Made by a program: the position numbers and the translations under genes
Part shown: positions 9,267-17,288 of the stretch, piece by piece
Layout: every line of letters starts with the position of its first letter
Position numbering within the stretch: position 1 is the stretch's first letter
The notes under the pieces: model-generated
Told to the model about the DNA's origin: nothing
Seen by the model: the letters and a program-made list of their open reading frames with translations, nothing else
The model's database searches: none
Source of the DNA: Pelomicrobium sp036803785
GTDB lineage: Bacteria; Pseudomonadota; Gammaproteobacteria; Burkholderiales; UBA6910
DNA: 64,000 bases
NCBI RefSeq assembly: GCF_036803785.1
Contig: NZ_DAIRTR010000002.1
Location: 1 to 64,000 of the forward strand
Direction of reading: 5' to 3'

Positions 9267-10697
9267 ATGGCAGAGAAAACCTATCAAGCAGGCGTCAAAG
9301 AGTACCGCAAAGCGTATTGGACACCAGACTATGTCCCGCTCGACACGGATCTGCTGGCCTGCTTCAAGGTTGTCGCCCAGCCTGGCGTGCCGCCGGAGGA
9401 AGCTGCCGCGGCGGTCGCGGCCGAATCCTCGACCGGTACCTGGACAACGGTGTGGACGGATCTCCTCACCGATCTCGACTACTATAAGGGCCGTGCTTAT
9501 CGGATCGAACCGGTGCCGGGCGACCCGAGTGCGTTCTATGCTTTTGTCGCCTACCCCATCGACCTGTTTGAGGAAGGCTCGGTAGTAAACGTGCTGACCT
9601 CGCTGGTCGGCAACGTGTTCGGTTTCAAGGCGATCCGCAGCCTTCGCCTTGAGGATGTCCGTTTCCCGATCGCCTACGTGAAGACTTGCGGCGGCCCGCC
9701 GAACGGTATTCAGGTCGAACGCGACCGATTAAACAAATACGGAAGGCCGCTCCTCGGCTGCACAATCAAGCCGAAACTAGGGCTGTCGGCTAAAAACTAC
9801 GGCCGTGCGGTGTACGAGTGTCTGCGCGGCGGATTGGACTTCACCAAGGACGACGAAAACATCAACAGCCAGCCGTTCATGCGCTGGAACCACCGATTCG
9901 AGTTCGTGATGGAAGCGGTGCAAAAAGCCGAGGCTGAGACAGGAGAGCGCAAAGGACACTATCTGAACGTAACCGCGCCGACGCCAGAAGAGATGTACAA
10001 GCGCGCCGAGTTCGCCAAGTCTTTGGGCGCGCCCATCATCATGCACGACTTTTTAACTGGCGGTTTCACCGCCAACACGGGTCTCGCCAACTGGTGCCGC
10101 CAAAACGGCATGCTGCTGCACATTCACCGCGCCATGCATGCAGTGATCGACCGCAACCCATACCACGGCATCCACTTCCGCGTGCTCGCCAAGTGCCTGA
10201 GGTTATCCGGTGGCGATCACCTGCACGCGGGCACTGTGGTCGGTAAGCTCGAGGGCGATCGCCAAGCTACACTTGGCTGGATTGATATCATGCGCGAGTC
10301 GTTCATCCCTGAAGATCGCAGCCGTGGCATTTTCTTCGACCAGGACTGGGGCTCTATGCCAGGTGTCCTGCCGGTGGCTTCAGGCGGTATCCATGTCTGG
10401 CACATGCCAGCGCTGGTTGCGATTTTCGGCGACGATGCTTGTTTCCAGTTCGGCGGTGGCACACTCGGTCATCCCTGGGGCAACGCCGCAGGTGCGCATG
10501 CCAACCGCGTGGCCCTCGAAGCTTGCGTGGAGGCACGTAACCAGGGACGCGCCGTCGAGCGTGAGGGCAAGGAGATTCTCACCGAAGCTGCACAGCACAG
10601 CCCCGAGCTGAAAATCGCCATGGAGACTTGGAAAGAAATCAAGTTCGAGTTCGATGTCGTGGATAAGCTCGACGTGCAGAAGCGAGCGGCCGCCTGA
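9267..10697 (+). CDS. cbbL: Ribulose-1,5-bisphosphate carboxylase large subunit, form IA
   Basis: A 476-residue form IA RuBisCO large subunit, which fixes CO2 onto RuBP inside the carboxysome. Residues seen include the carbamylated lysine K194 in GGLDFTKDDEN with metal ligands D196 and E197, K168 and K170 in TIKPKLGLS, the loop-6 region GTVVGKLEGD, and the RuBP phosphate site SGGIHVW. Two ATGs are possible. The one at 9261 touches the ribosome site caggag, while 9267 has proper spacing and gives the usual N-terminus MAEKTYQAGV, so 9267 was chosen. It is the first gene of the carboxysome operon and is followed by cbbS after an inter-gene hairpin. Confidence 0.98.
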   Translation: MAEKTYQAGVKEYRKAYWTPDYVPLDTDLLACFKVVAQPGVPPEEAAAAVAAESSTGTWTTVWTDLLTDLDYYKGRAYRIEPVPGDPSAFYAFVAYPIDLFEEGSVVNVLTSLVGNVFGFKAIRSLRLEDVRFPIAYVKTCGGPPNGIQVERDRLNKYGRPLLGCTIKPKLGLSAKNYGRAVYECLRGGLDFTKDDENINSQPFMRWNHRFEFVMEAVQKAEAETGERKGHYLNVTAPTPEEMYKRAEFAKSLGAPIIMHDFLTGGFTANTGLANWCRQNGMLLHIHRAMHAVIDRNPYHGIHFRVLAKCLRLSGGDHLHAGTVVGKLEGDRQATLGWIDIMRESFIPEDRSRGIFFDQDWGSMPGVLPVASGGIHVWHMPALVAIFGDDACFQFGGGTLGHPWGNAAGAHANRVALEACVEARNQGRAVEREGKEILTEAAQHSPELKIAMETWKEIKFEFDVVDKLDVQKRAAA

Positions 10698-10721
10698 ATG
10701 AGGGCTGGTGCCGCAGGCGGC
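10689..10721 (+). promoter_or_regulatory. Stem-loop at the cbbL-cbbS junction
   Basis: GCCGCCTG at 10689-10696 pairs perfectly with CAGGCGGC at 10714-10721 across a 17-base loop, and the stem overlaps the cbbL stop codon. No T-run follows, so it is not a simple terminator. A structure here could protect or attenuate the message and set the large-to-small subunit ratio (inference). Confidence 0.55.
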
Positions 10722-10750
10722 TATTATCAAGCGATTTGGGAGATACCGAT

Positions 10751-11089
10751 ATGCCAGAGATTCAACCGTACAAGCCGACCGAGCGCCGGGGTGAGACCTT
10801 CTCGTACCTGCCGCCTATGACGCCTGAGAAGGTGCGTAAGCAGATCGCGTACCTGGTGAGCCAGGGCTGGAACCCGGCGATCGAGCATACTGAACCAGAA
10901 AAAGCGTTTTCGCACTATTGGTATCTGTGGAAGCTGCCGTTCTTCGGTGAAACCTCGGTTGAAAAAATCATGGCCGAACTCGAGGCTTGCCACCGCGCTA
11001 ATCCAGGACATCTGGTCCGGCTGATCGGCTATGACAACTACGCCCAGAGTCAGGGGACCGCATTCATTGTCTATCGCGGCGGTCGCTGA
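10751..11089 (+). CDS. cbbS: RuBisCO small subunit, form IA
   Basis: A 112-residue RuBisCO small subunit, which caps the L8S8 holoenzyme. Family signatures are RRGETFSYLPPMT near the N-terminus, YLVSQGWNPAIEHTE, HYWYLWKLPFFGE, and the C-terminal RLIGYDNYAQSQGTAFIVYR. The ATG at 10751 follows gggaga with about seven bases of spacing. In carboxysomal form IA enzymes the large/small subunit interface is bound by the N-terminal repeats of CsoS2, which is encoded 45 bp downstream. Confidence 0.97.
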   Translation: MPEIQPYKPTERRGETFSYLPPMTPEKVRKQIAYLVSQGWNPAIEHTEPEKAFSHYWYLWKLPFFGETSVEKIMAELEACHRANPGHLVRLIGYDNYAQSQGTAFIVYRGGR

Positions 11090-11134
11090 AATAGGGTCTG
11101 GTCTAATTTAAGCCGAGAGCTAAAAGGGGAAGCC

Positions 11135-13288
11135 ATGCAGCAAGCGATCACGATGGCAGTCGAGACGGCCCACGATCTTACCGGTCGTGCTGCCTCTCGC
11201 GCGCGGCGTGCAGCACTGTCGCAAGGCAAGAGCGCACTACCGCCGCCAACTGAGCGCACGCGCATCGGCGAGCGCACAGCGGCGGTTTTACCAGCGGCCA
11301 CGGCGCTTCCTGCGCAGCCGCTGTCCGTGCCGCAGCCAGTATCGTACAGCGAGCCGTCGATCGCTGCGACAAACTTCAACATGGGTCTAACGGGACGCGC
11401 GCTGTCTATGGCGCGCCGTCGCAGTTTAAGCCAAGGCAAGCAGGCACTGAAGCAATGGCAGAGTGCTGCAGGGCAGGGTGCATCTTCGGCCCTTACCGGC
11501 ATGACTCCAGTTCAAGAGAGCCTCCCCAATGCAGGATCCGTCTCCTGCAATGACGGTTCTTGTCGAGAAGCAGCCCGTGCGCTGCGTGCAGAACGCGCGA
11601 AGAATGGTCGCGGCGATTCACCGCCCGCGCGCCCGTGCGGGCGCGTGCGTCCAAAGCAGTTGCTTGTGTATCCACCGAAGGTCGCGGATTCGCTGACATA
11701 TGAGCGCCAAAAAGTAACGGGTTTGCGTATCGGACGCGGAGCCAACGTCACAGGCGACGAGCCAGGCGCCACATTGCCCGTCACTGGAACACAGTACATC
11801 GGGCTCGAGGGCGGTTACATGCCGCGTCTCGGTGGCATAAAGGTGGGCGCGGCCCGCACCGCGGGAGGGCAAGTGGTTACTGGGACCCAGGTGCGTAGCC
11901 AGGTGCAGATCACCGGTGACGAATCGAACCCGGCGCTGCGGATCACCGGCGAGGCCGATCAAGAACTGGCCGATGACCTGACGCCGCGTCCGGAACAAGG
12001 GGTTCATACCGAGACCCAATTCCAGCGCATGCATAACCCGCATGGTCATTCGGTGTTCGGTACAAACCTTGGCCGTTCGCTCAAGACGGCTGGGTCGCGT
12101 ACACGCGAGCAGCCGCGTCGTGCCGCCATGGAGGTCACCGAAGGAGGCAGAATCATTACTGGCACTGCTCTTGGTCGCAGCCAGCGCGTCACCGGCGACG
12201 AACCGGGTGCGTGCCGCCGGATCACCGGTGATCAGTATCTGACGCCGGCGGCGAAACAGCCGTTGTGCGCAACACCGGTTCAAGGTGCGCCTAAGGTCGG
12301 TATAAGTTACACGCTTTCCGGCACCCGCGTGAGCGGCACCCAGATCGGCCAGCGGCTGAACATACCCGGAGCCATTACCGGGATAGCCGAAGAAGGCACG
12401 TGTGTCGCCGTGTCCGGTGACGAATACATCGGCGCTGAACAATACAAAGGACTGTGCGGTGCCATACCTCCACAGGCGAGCGGTGAGAAAGTCAAAGTTG
12501 CCGAGACGTGGCACAGGCAGCGCATCACTGGTGTAGAGGTCGAGCATAACCCAAAAGTAACTGGTGATGAGCCAGGAGCGTGCGCGCCGATCACAGGTAC
12601 GCCGTATGTCGGGCCAGAGCAATACGAAACGTACTGCGGCGATGACGCCGTGCAGAAGGCTACAAGTCGTGTAGCACCGCAATACGCACGAGGCACACGT
12701 GTCACTGGTGACACGCCGCTGCATGTGGAACGCGTCACTGGTACGCACCGTGGTGCTGAGCGCGTTATTACCGGAACGCCATATTACCGCGCAGATATCG
12801 AAGAGGATTTTAAGTTAAACGTACTTGAGCGTATCAACCGACGCTTCAGCGTGCGCTCGCCGCAGCGCGAAGCGCAACTCCGTGCCAGCACCGAGGTGGT
12901 GCAGGCCCCAAGTGCCGAGGTGCGTATCACTGGATCATTTGCCGTGGGCGAAGGCAAAATCACCGGAAACCAAGAGTTTCATTTTATCCCGCGTGCGAAA
13001 GGCGAACGCGCAGCGCGCACGCGTGTCACGGGCGAGGGCCGCGTGGAAGGGCCGCCGATCACCGGTAGCGCTTGGACGGAGAACCCCAAGGTTACGGGCA
13101 CTGAGGATTACATCGCTGCGGAGCGCAACCCGAGTGAGCGGGCGGGCGGGATTCATGCCTTCGCCAGTGCAGGGCTCTTCAAGGGCAAAGGCCGCCACGA
13201 TGAACCGCGACAGATCGTTACCGGCATGGTCGGCTGGTCGGCTAAATCGGCGGCCAAGGTTACGCTATCGGGCGGCGCGCAGGGCTGA
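11135..13288 (+). CDS. csoS2: Carboxysome assembly scaffold CsoS2
   Basis: A 717-residue, largely disordered, basic repeat protein that links RuBisCO to the shell. The N-terminal domain has RuBisCO-binding helices at about residues 15-32 (LTGRAASRARRAALSQGK), 85-102 (LTGRALSMARRRSLSQGK) and a weaker one at 143-160. The middle region has about five repeats built on VTG/ITG triplets and paired cysteines (residues 190-505). The C-terminal region ends in the conserved shell-anchoring peptide VTGMVGWSAKSAAKV. Some characterised CsoS2 proteins have four N-repeats and are 850 residues or more, so this one is short. A -1 frameshift signal lies at codons 473-474. The ribosome site aaaagggg precedes the ATG. 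Confidence 0.96.
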   Translation: MQQAITMAVETAHDLTGRAASRARRAALSQGKSALPPPTERTRIGERTAAVLPAATALPAQPLSVPQPVSYSEPSIAATNFNMGLTGRALSMARRRSLSQGKQALKQWQSAAGQGASSALTGMTPVQESLPNAGSVSCNDGSCREAARALRAERAKNGRGDSPPARPCGRVRPKQLLVYPPKVADSLTYERQKVTGLRIGRGANVTGDEPGATLPVTGTQYIGLEGGYMPRLGGIKVGAARTAGGQVVTGTQVRSQVQITGDESNPALRITGEADQELADDLTPRPEQGVHTETQFQRMHNPHGHSVFGTNLGRSLKTAGSRTREQPRRAAMEVTEGGRIITGTALGRSQRVTGDEPGACRRITGDQYLTPAAKQPLCATPVQGAPKVGISYTLSGTRVSGTQIGQRLNIPGAITGIAEEGTCVAVSGDEYIGAEQYKGLCGAIPPQASGEKVKVAETWHRQRITGVEVEHNPKVTGDEPGACAPITGTPYVGPEQYETYCGDDAVQKATSRVAPQYARGTRVTGDTPLHVERVTGTHRGAERVITGTPYYRADIEEDFKLNVLERINRRFSVRSPQREAQLRASTEVVQAPSAEVRITGSFAVGEGKITGNQEFHFIPRAKGERAARTRVTGEGRVEGPPITGSAWTENPKVTGTEDYIAAERNPSERAGGIHAFASAGLFKGKGRHDEPRQIVTGMVGWSAKSAAKVTLSGGAQG
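12550..12568 (+). promoter_or_regulatory. Predicted -1 programmed frameshift site in csoS2
   Basis: In the csoS2 frame the bases read C CCA AAA (12550-12556), an exact X XXY YYZ slippery heptamer. After a -1 slip the next codons are AGT AAC TGG TGA, so translation ends after three residues and gives a protein of about 477 residues lacking the C-terminal domain. A short CTGG/CCAG stem follows at 12561-12575. In Halothiobacillus the short CsoS2A and long CsoS2B forms are made by -1 frameshifting in the equivalent region. Confidence 0.65.
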
Positions 13289-13303
13289 ACAACGGGATAA
13301 AAA

Positions 13304-14902
13304 ATGGCCATACACGTGGGCACTATAGACGTCACTAGGAGAACACATCACGGTACCGTGCATTGTTTTGCGCGCGGCTATGGCGCCATGCCAGCGGCTG
13401 TGCTCGACCCGTACGAACGGCTATTCGGAAAGACCCCACAGGCGCCGCGCGGCGCAGCGGGTACCGGCAGTCATCCGCTATACGATGCACGCCATAACGC
13501 CAAGCTCCTTGAACGCGAAGCTGAAATCACGCATACATTTAGCGCGATCGAGCCAGTGCTGCGTGAGGTTGCAGCCATGCAATGGCAGGACGGCTTCGCC
13601 GAGCGCGCGCAAGCCATAGTGCGCGAGCGACTAGGTGTCACGCTACCCGTGCATCGGTTGCGCGCGAGCTGGATAGCGCCACTCAATATGCGGGCAATTT
13701 ATGCAGACTGTGTGTTCGGCGCTTTCCTGCGACTAACCGAACGCGAGTTTGACCGTAACCTCGCTACACTGGAGGAAGGTGAGCCTGTCGAAGAACTGAT
13801 ACGTCGATGGGGCTTCCACGCGATCGATATCAGTCCATGCGCTGATGGGCGCTTAAGCGGTGTAGTCGACTATATTTTGCGCATACCGCCTGCGGTAGTC
13901 GCGTATCGCAAATCCTACGCCGGTGCGATGTTCGATGTGGAAGAAAGCATGCGCCATTGGGTAGAGGTCGAGTTGCGCAGACACCGTGAAGGAGTGCCGA
14001 ACCGGGCAGATGAACCAACGCGTTACCTTAAGATCAGTGTGTACCATACCAGTAGCTCGAACTCGGAAGAAGGGTGTGCAGCGCATGGAAGCGACGAGCG
14101 CAAGGCAGCCGCAGCGCTGCTCGAACGCCTGAACGCGTTCGCTAGCGCTATTGAGAATGCGCATTGCTGCGGCGCTTCCGTAGCGACGTTGCTTATCGGC
14201 GTTGATACCGATACGGACGCCATTCGGTTGCATGTGCCGGACGCACGGGGCGCGTTAAGTCTGGAGCGCTGCGTCGACTGTCTTGCACTATTCGAAGCAA
14301 CCAGTAGGCTCACGCGGGAAAATGCTAAGGAAGCGATTCGCCTCGCCGTGGCTGAAGCCGCCGGGGTTGAGCTTGACGACCCTGCGACCGAAGGCATGCG
14401 ATGGTTTTGTGGTTATCTACTTAAAAACAACATGGCACAGATTGAGTACGTGCGGACTTATCACAACGGACGCTACGCTGAGCTAGGGCATACCGAACGA
14501 TTCATCACTGTCGGCGACGCGTTCGACGACCTGCAGATGCGGAATCTGGCGTACCAAGCGCAGATGGAGACGATCGAGGAGGGTGCCGTTGACATTGACG
14601 TTGGGATCAAGATCTTCAAGAAGGTAAACATGGCGCGTGATCTACCGATTCCGGTGTTTGTACACTTCCGCTACGACGGGAAGGTTCCAGGATCTCGTGA
14701 GCGCGCGGTACAGCGCTGTCGGAGGATGGCGCAGGCAATCCAGACGCGCTATTCGGAGCTGGTCAATGAGGGCTGGTTGTACATCTATGCAACGATCAAA
14801 GACAGCACTCCAGGTAGCCGGCTCGAACCCATCGACAAGCTCGAGTCTGCATCGAGTAGGCGATGCGCCTGCAGTAGCAATATATCGGAGCGCGGAACAT
14901 GA
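13304..14902 (+). CDS. csoSCA: Carboxysomal beta-carbonic anhydrase CsoSCA (CsoS3)
   Basis: A 532-residue, shell-associated carbonic anhydrase that converts HCO3- to CO2 beside RuBisCO. An N-terminal helical domain is followed by a catalytic domain with zinc ligands C179, H248 and C258 and the Asp-Arg pair D181/R183 in the motif CADGR, the pattern of the Halothiobacillus enzyme. The second half is the symmetry-related domain that has lost its metal site. Length and order are normal for the family. The stop overlaps the csoS4A start (ATGA), so the two are translationally coupled. The start at 13304 follows acgggataaaaa; a second in-frame ATG at 13388 would drop 28 residues. Confidence 0.95.
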   Translation: MAIHVGTIDVTRRTHHGTVHCFARGYGAMPAAVLDPYERLFGKTPQAPRGAAGTGSHPLYDARHNAKLLEREAEITHTFSAIEPVLREVAAMQWQDGFAERAQAIVRERLGVTLPVHRLRASWIAPLNMRAIYADCVFGAFLRLTEREFDRNLATLEEGEPVEELIRRWGFHAIDISPCADGRLSGVVDYILRIPPAVVAYRKSYAGAMFDVEESMRHWVEVELRRHREGVPNRADEPTRYLKISVYHTSSSNSEEGCAAHGSDERKAAAALLERLNAFASAIENAHCCGASVATLLIGVDTDTDAIRLHVPDARGALSLERCVDCLALFEATSRLTRENAKEAIRLAVAEAAGVELDDPATEGMRWFCGYLLKNNMAQIEYVRTYHNGRYAELGHTERFITVGDAFDDLQMRNLAYQAQMETIEEGAVDIDVGIKIFKKVNMARDLPIPVFVHFRYDGKVPGSRERAVQRCRRMAQAIQTRYSELVNEGWLYIYATIKDSTPGSRLEPIDKLESASSRRCACSSNISERGT

Positions 14903-15171
14903 AGATTTGTCAGGTAGAAAAAACGCTGGTAGCGACTGCGCGCATCGGCCAGCTCGGAAACCGGCGATTACTAGTAGTGAAAGAACGTGGTGGCAGCAAA
15001 CAGGTCGCAGTAGATCCAGTCGGTTGCAAACCAGGTGACTGGGTGATTGTGGTCGGTAGCTCTGCGGCACGGACCGCCGCTGGCAGCAACGACTACCCGA
15101 GTGACCTGACAATCGTCGGCATTATTGATTACTGGGAAGAAGACGGAAAAAAGGAAGAGGTAAAGAGGTAA
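14899..15171 (+). CDS. csoS4A: Carboxysome shell vertex protein CsoS4A
   Basis: A 90-residue bacterial microcompartment vertex protein of the EutN/CcmL/CsoS4 family, which forms pentamers closing the shell corners. It shows the family pattern VDPVGCKPGDWVIVVGSSAAR followed by a C-terminal strand LTIVGIIDYW. Translation is coupled to csoSCA by a four-base overlap and csoS4B follows after two bases. It is paralogous to the next gene. Confidence 0.94.
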   Translation: MKICQVEKTLVATARIGQLGNRRLLVVKERGGSKQVAVDPVGCKPGDWVIVVGSSAARTAAGSNDYPSDLTIVGIIDYWEEDGKKEEVKR

Positions 15172-15173
15172 TT

Positions 15174-15434
15174 ATGCAGATTCATCGCGTCGTGCGCGAC
15201 CTTGTGACGACGAAGCGTACCTTTTGGTTAGCAGCGAAATCCTTGCGCGTGGTCGAGGACGATAAGGGCAATCTCGAAGTAGCTCTTGACCCGATCGGCT
15301 GCAAGCCAGGTGATTTTGTAATTACGATTGGAGTCTCAGCAGCACGTATCGCTGCTGGCAATCCGATGATCACCACCGATCTCACGATCGGCGGAATTAT
15401 CGATCACTGGAGCGAGGAGGAGTGGCGTTCGTAA
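15174..15434 (+). CDS. csoS4B: Carboxysome shell vertex protein CsoS4B
   Basis: An 86-residue EutN/CcmL-family pentamer subunit and paralogue of CsoS4A, with the signature LDPIGCKPGDFVITIGVSAAR and the closing LTIGGIIDHW. Vertex proteins are needed in a few copies per shell and keep it gas-tight. The ribosome site aaagagg overlaps the end of csoS4A. The gene ends 76 bp before csoS1; the gap contains a long-range inverted repeat. Confidence 0.94.
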   Translation: MQIHRVVRDLVTTKRTFWLAAKSLRVVEDDKGNLEVALDPIGCKPGDFVITIGVSAARIAAGNPMITTDLTIGGIIDHWSEEEWRS

Positions 15435-15497
15435 TATTGAGCAAAAAATCGATGGACGGAAAAATTTATTCTTAGGCGTTAACGACTTTCTCAATAT
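15434..15497 (+). repeat. Inverted repeat between csoS4B and csoS1
   Basis: ATATTGAG (15434-15441) is repeated inverted as CTCAATAT (15490-15497), enclosing 48 bases just before the csoS1 ribosome site caggaga. In mRNA it could form a closing stem that separates low-copy vertex mRNA from the high-copy hexamer message. The function is inferred. Confidence 0.4.
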
Positions 15498-15510
15498 CAG
15501 GAGATAAGAC

Positions 15511-15852
15511 ATGGCAAGCGAGAAGATGGGTGTTGCGTTGGGCATGATTGAAACGCGTGGGCTGGTTCCGGCAATCGAAGCGGCAGACGCCATGACGAAG
15601 GCTTCCGAGGTTCGCCTCATCGGCCGGCAGTTCGTGGGTGGTGGTTATGTTACCGTGATGGTTCGTGGTGAGACTGGTGCCGTCAACGCAGCGGTGCGTG
15701 CTGGAGCAGATGCTTGCGAGCGCGTGGGTGACGGACTAGCGGCGGCGCACATCATTGCCCGCCCACATGCAGAGGTCGAGCAGATCTTGCCGGTTAGACC
15801 GAGCGACGTCGGTGGCGGCCGAGACAGCGATATCACTAAGACCCAAAGCTGA
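15511..15852 (+). CDS. csoS1: Carboxysome major shell hexamer protein CsoS1
   Basis: A 113-residue single-domain BMC protein that forms the hexagonal tiles of the shell. It has the classic start GVALGMIETRGLVPAIEAADAM, the central KASEVRLIGRQFVGGGYVTVMVRGE and the helix GAVNAAVRAGADACERVG. The short C-terminus beyond ARPHAEVEQILP is typical of CsoS1A/C. The strong ribosome site tcaggagataagac fits high expression. Many alpha-carboxysome loci carry two or three near-identical csoS1 genes and sometimes csoS1D; only this one is present here. Confidence 0.97.
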   Translation: MASEKMGVALGMIETRGLVPAIEAADAMTKASEVRLIGRQFVGGGYVTVMVRGETGAVNAAVRAGADACERVGDGLAAAHIIARPHAEVEQILPVRPSDVGGGRDSDITKTQS

Positions 15853-15946
15853 TGCCATGATGCAATGGTTGCTCCACAATTTAGTGATCTAATAGTTGTT
15901 CAGAGATAATAGACTCACCAGTGCGCGTTGTGATCATTCGTCATTC

Positions 15947-16387
15947 ATGAGGGCTCATCCTCTCGTCATCGGCTTTTTGCAGCGAGCCGTAAACCATGAG
16001 TTCAACGCTGTGCAGCAGTACACGCTGCAAGCGGTACGGGCCGAGACTTTGGGGTTGAACCGGCTCGCAGCCGAACTTCGCGCAGGGTGCTTGGAGGAGA
16101 TCCAGCACGCCGAGGTGCTCATCGGCCGCTTGTATGCGCTAGGCGCCACCCCACGGGTAGGACAGCCACGCGCTCCGCAAGTCGGACGCACGCGTGCCGA
16201 GATGCTGCGTTTTGGACTCGCTACCGAAGGCGATGCTATTCGTCTGTATGAGGAGGCTTGCACGTTCTGCAAACGAATCGGCGATGAGGAGCACAGAGCC
16301 CTGTTCGCACGCATCCTGGCTGACGAGATGCGCCATTATAAGGAGCTAGAGCGCGCGATTAGCGCGCTTGAGTTCGAAAACGCGTGA
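15947..16387 (+). CDS. Bacterioferritin-like four-helix protein of the cso locus
   Basis: A 146-residue ferritin-like protein with metal-binding residues in order: a glutamate in NHEFNAVQQYTLQA, EEIQHAE, a glutamate in ATEGDAIRLYEEA, and ADEMRHYKELE. This ExxH pattern marks a di-iron four-helix bundle. Such genes occur in many cso operons next to csoS1, but their role (iron storage, redox or shell maturation) is unknown. ATG 15947 was chosen; an upstream TTG at 15896 lacks a ribosome site. The gene follows csoS1 by 94 bp and precedes the acRAF gene by 80 bp on the same strand. Confidence 0.82.
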   Translation: MRAHPLVIGFLQRAVNHEFNAVQQYTLQAVRAETLGLNRLAAELRAGCLEEIQHAEVLIGRLYALGATPRVGQPRAPQVGRTRAEMLRFGLATEGDAIRLYEEACTFCKRIGDEEHRALFARILADEMRHYKELERAISALEFENA

Positions 16388-16467
16388 CAGTCTCCTGAAG
16401 ATTGTGCATCCACGAGCGCGATGGTGCGTGCAAACTGTCACATACAAAGAGAAAGTGGAGGCAAGAG

Positions 16468-16749
16468 ATGCCAGAAGATGCGGAAATTCCGTCTGGATGG
16501 GAGTATCGGGGACGCCCAGCGTACTTGTTCCGCCGTTTCCAATTCAGTGGTTACCGCGAGACGCGTGTGTTCCTAGATCGCCTAGCTGCACTTTCTGAGG
16601 AGATTGGCTACTACCCGGATATCAGCTTCGGTACGACCTACGCCAATGTTACGGTGCATGCTCGCGACGGGGAAGCGATCGGCTCCGAAGACATTACTTT
16701 TGCTCGACGTGTGAGCGAGCTGGCGCAATTGGGCAAGACGGATGGGTGA
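16468..16749 (+). CDS. RuBisCO assembly factor acRAF (pterin dehydratase-like)
   Basis: A 93-residue protein with the pterin-4a-carbinolamine dehydratase fold: an initial strand LFRRFQFSGYRETRVFLDRL, the region EEIGYYPDISFGTTYANVTVH, and a closing helix ITFARRVSELAQL. Carboxysome-linked members lack dehydratase activity and act as a RuBisCO assembly chaperone. The canonical catalytic His-His pair of true dehydratases is replaced here (YYPDI), in line with the chaperone role. The ribosome site gtggaggcaagag is strong. The gene sits at its usual place after the ferritin-like gene. Confidence 0.85.
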   Translation: MPEDAEIPSGWEYRGRPAYLFRRFQFSGYRETRVFLDRLAALSEEIGYYPDISFGTTYANVTVHARDGEAIGSEDITFARRVSELAQLGKTDG

Positions 16750-16812
16750 GAACGCCAATTCTTCTGCGGTGAACACGAATCGTGTCCGAGTATGAGCGCA
16801 AGGGTCTAGGCA

Positions 16813-16971
16813 GTGATTGACCGAGATACCAAAATCGACGAACCCACGCGGGCGATAAACCTCGCCGCGGGACTGACGGGTCCAGATACGTGTGCTGCCT
16901 GCTCAAAAGAATCTGCAAAGCACTGCCATTATCACGCACTGTTGCGCCAATCACCCAGACGGTTCATTTAA
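16813..16971 (+). CDS. Possible 52-residue Cys/His-rich small protein
   Basis: A GTG-started frame lies 63 bp after the acRAF gene. The product would carry CAAC followed by HCHYH, a spacing that could bind one zinc ion, in an otherwise polar chain. The weak aagggtctaggca precedes the GTG. No family is recognised. Its place on the operon strand is the only context support, and it may be chance. Confidence 0.25.
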   Translation: MIDRDTKIDEPTRAINLAAGLTGPDTCAACSKESAKHCHYHALLRQSPRRFI

Positions 16972-17288
16972 CGAATGTTGCTGATCTCGCCTACGGAGTT
17001 GTGGGCGAGTACGCGTAGCAAGGAGACCGTCGCGAAAGCTTGTGCTTTAACCCGTGCCTCGGGAAATGCATCGTGCTGGATGAGTTTTGTCCCCCATAAT
17101 GCGGTGTCTCCCTGGTTATGGTGGCATTACCCGATGGGCTTTTCTGCTCGTTCTGCAAGTAGGCTTTTTGCTGCATTTATCCAGCGGCCTACCTAGACAC
17201 TGGGGAAATGCGACGTGCGTGAGATAGGGATCTGCGGCCGCTACTCCCCGTATAGGATCGGTGCCGCCATTGAGGAGGTGCTGAGCTT
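16972..17288. other. Gap where mcdA might be expected
   Basis: About 320 bp (540 bp if the small frame above is not real) with no supported gene. In several alpha-carboxysome loci a ParA-type mcdA gene precedes mcdB at this point. No Walker motif or other ParA trace was found in any frame. Confidence 0.45.

Noticed and set aside
16750..17288. Search for a decayed mcdA (ParA) gene
   Set aside because: No Walker A (KGGxGKT), no second ParA motif and no long frame in any of six frames.
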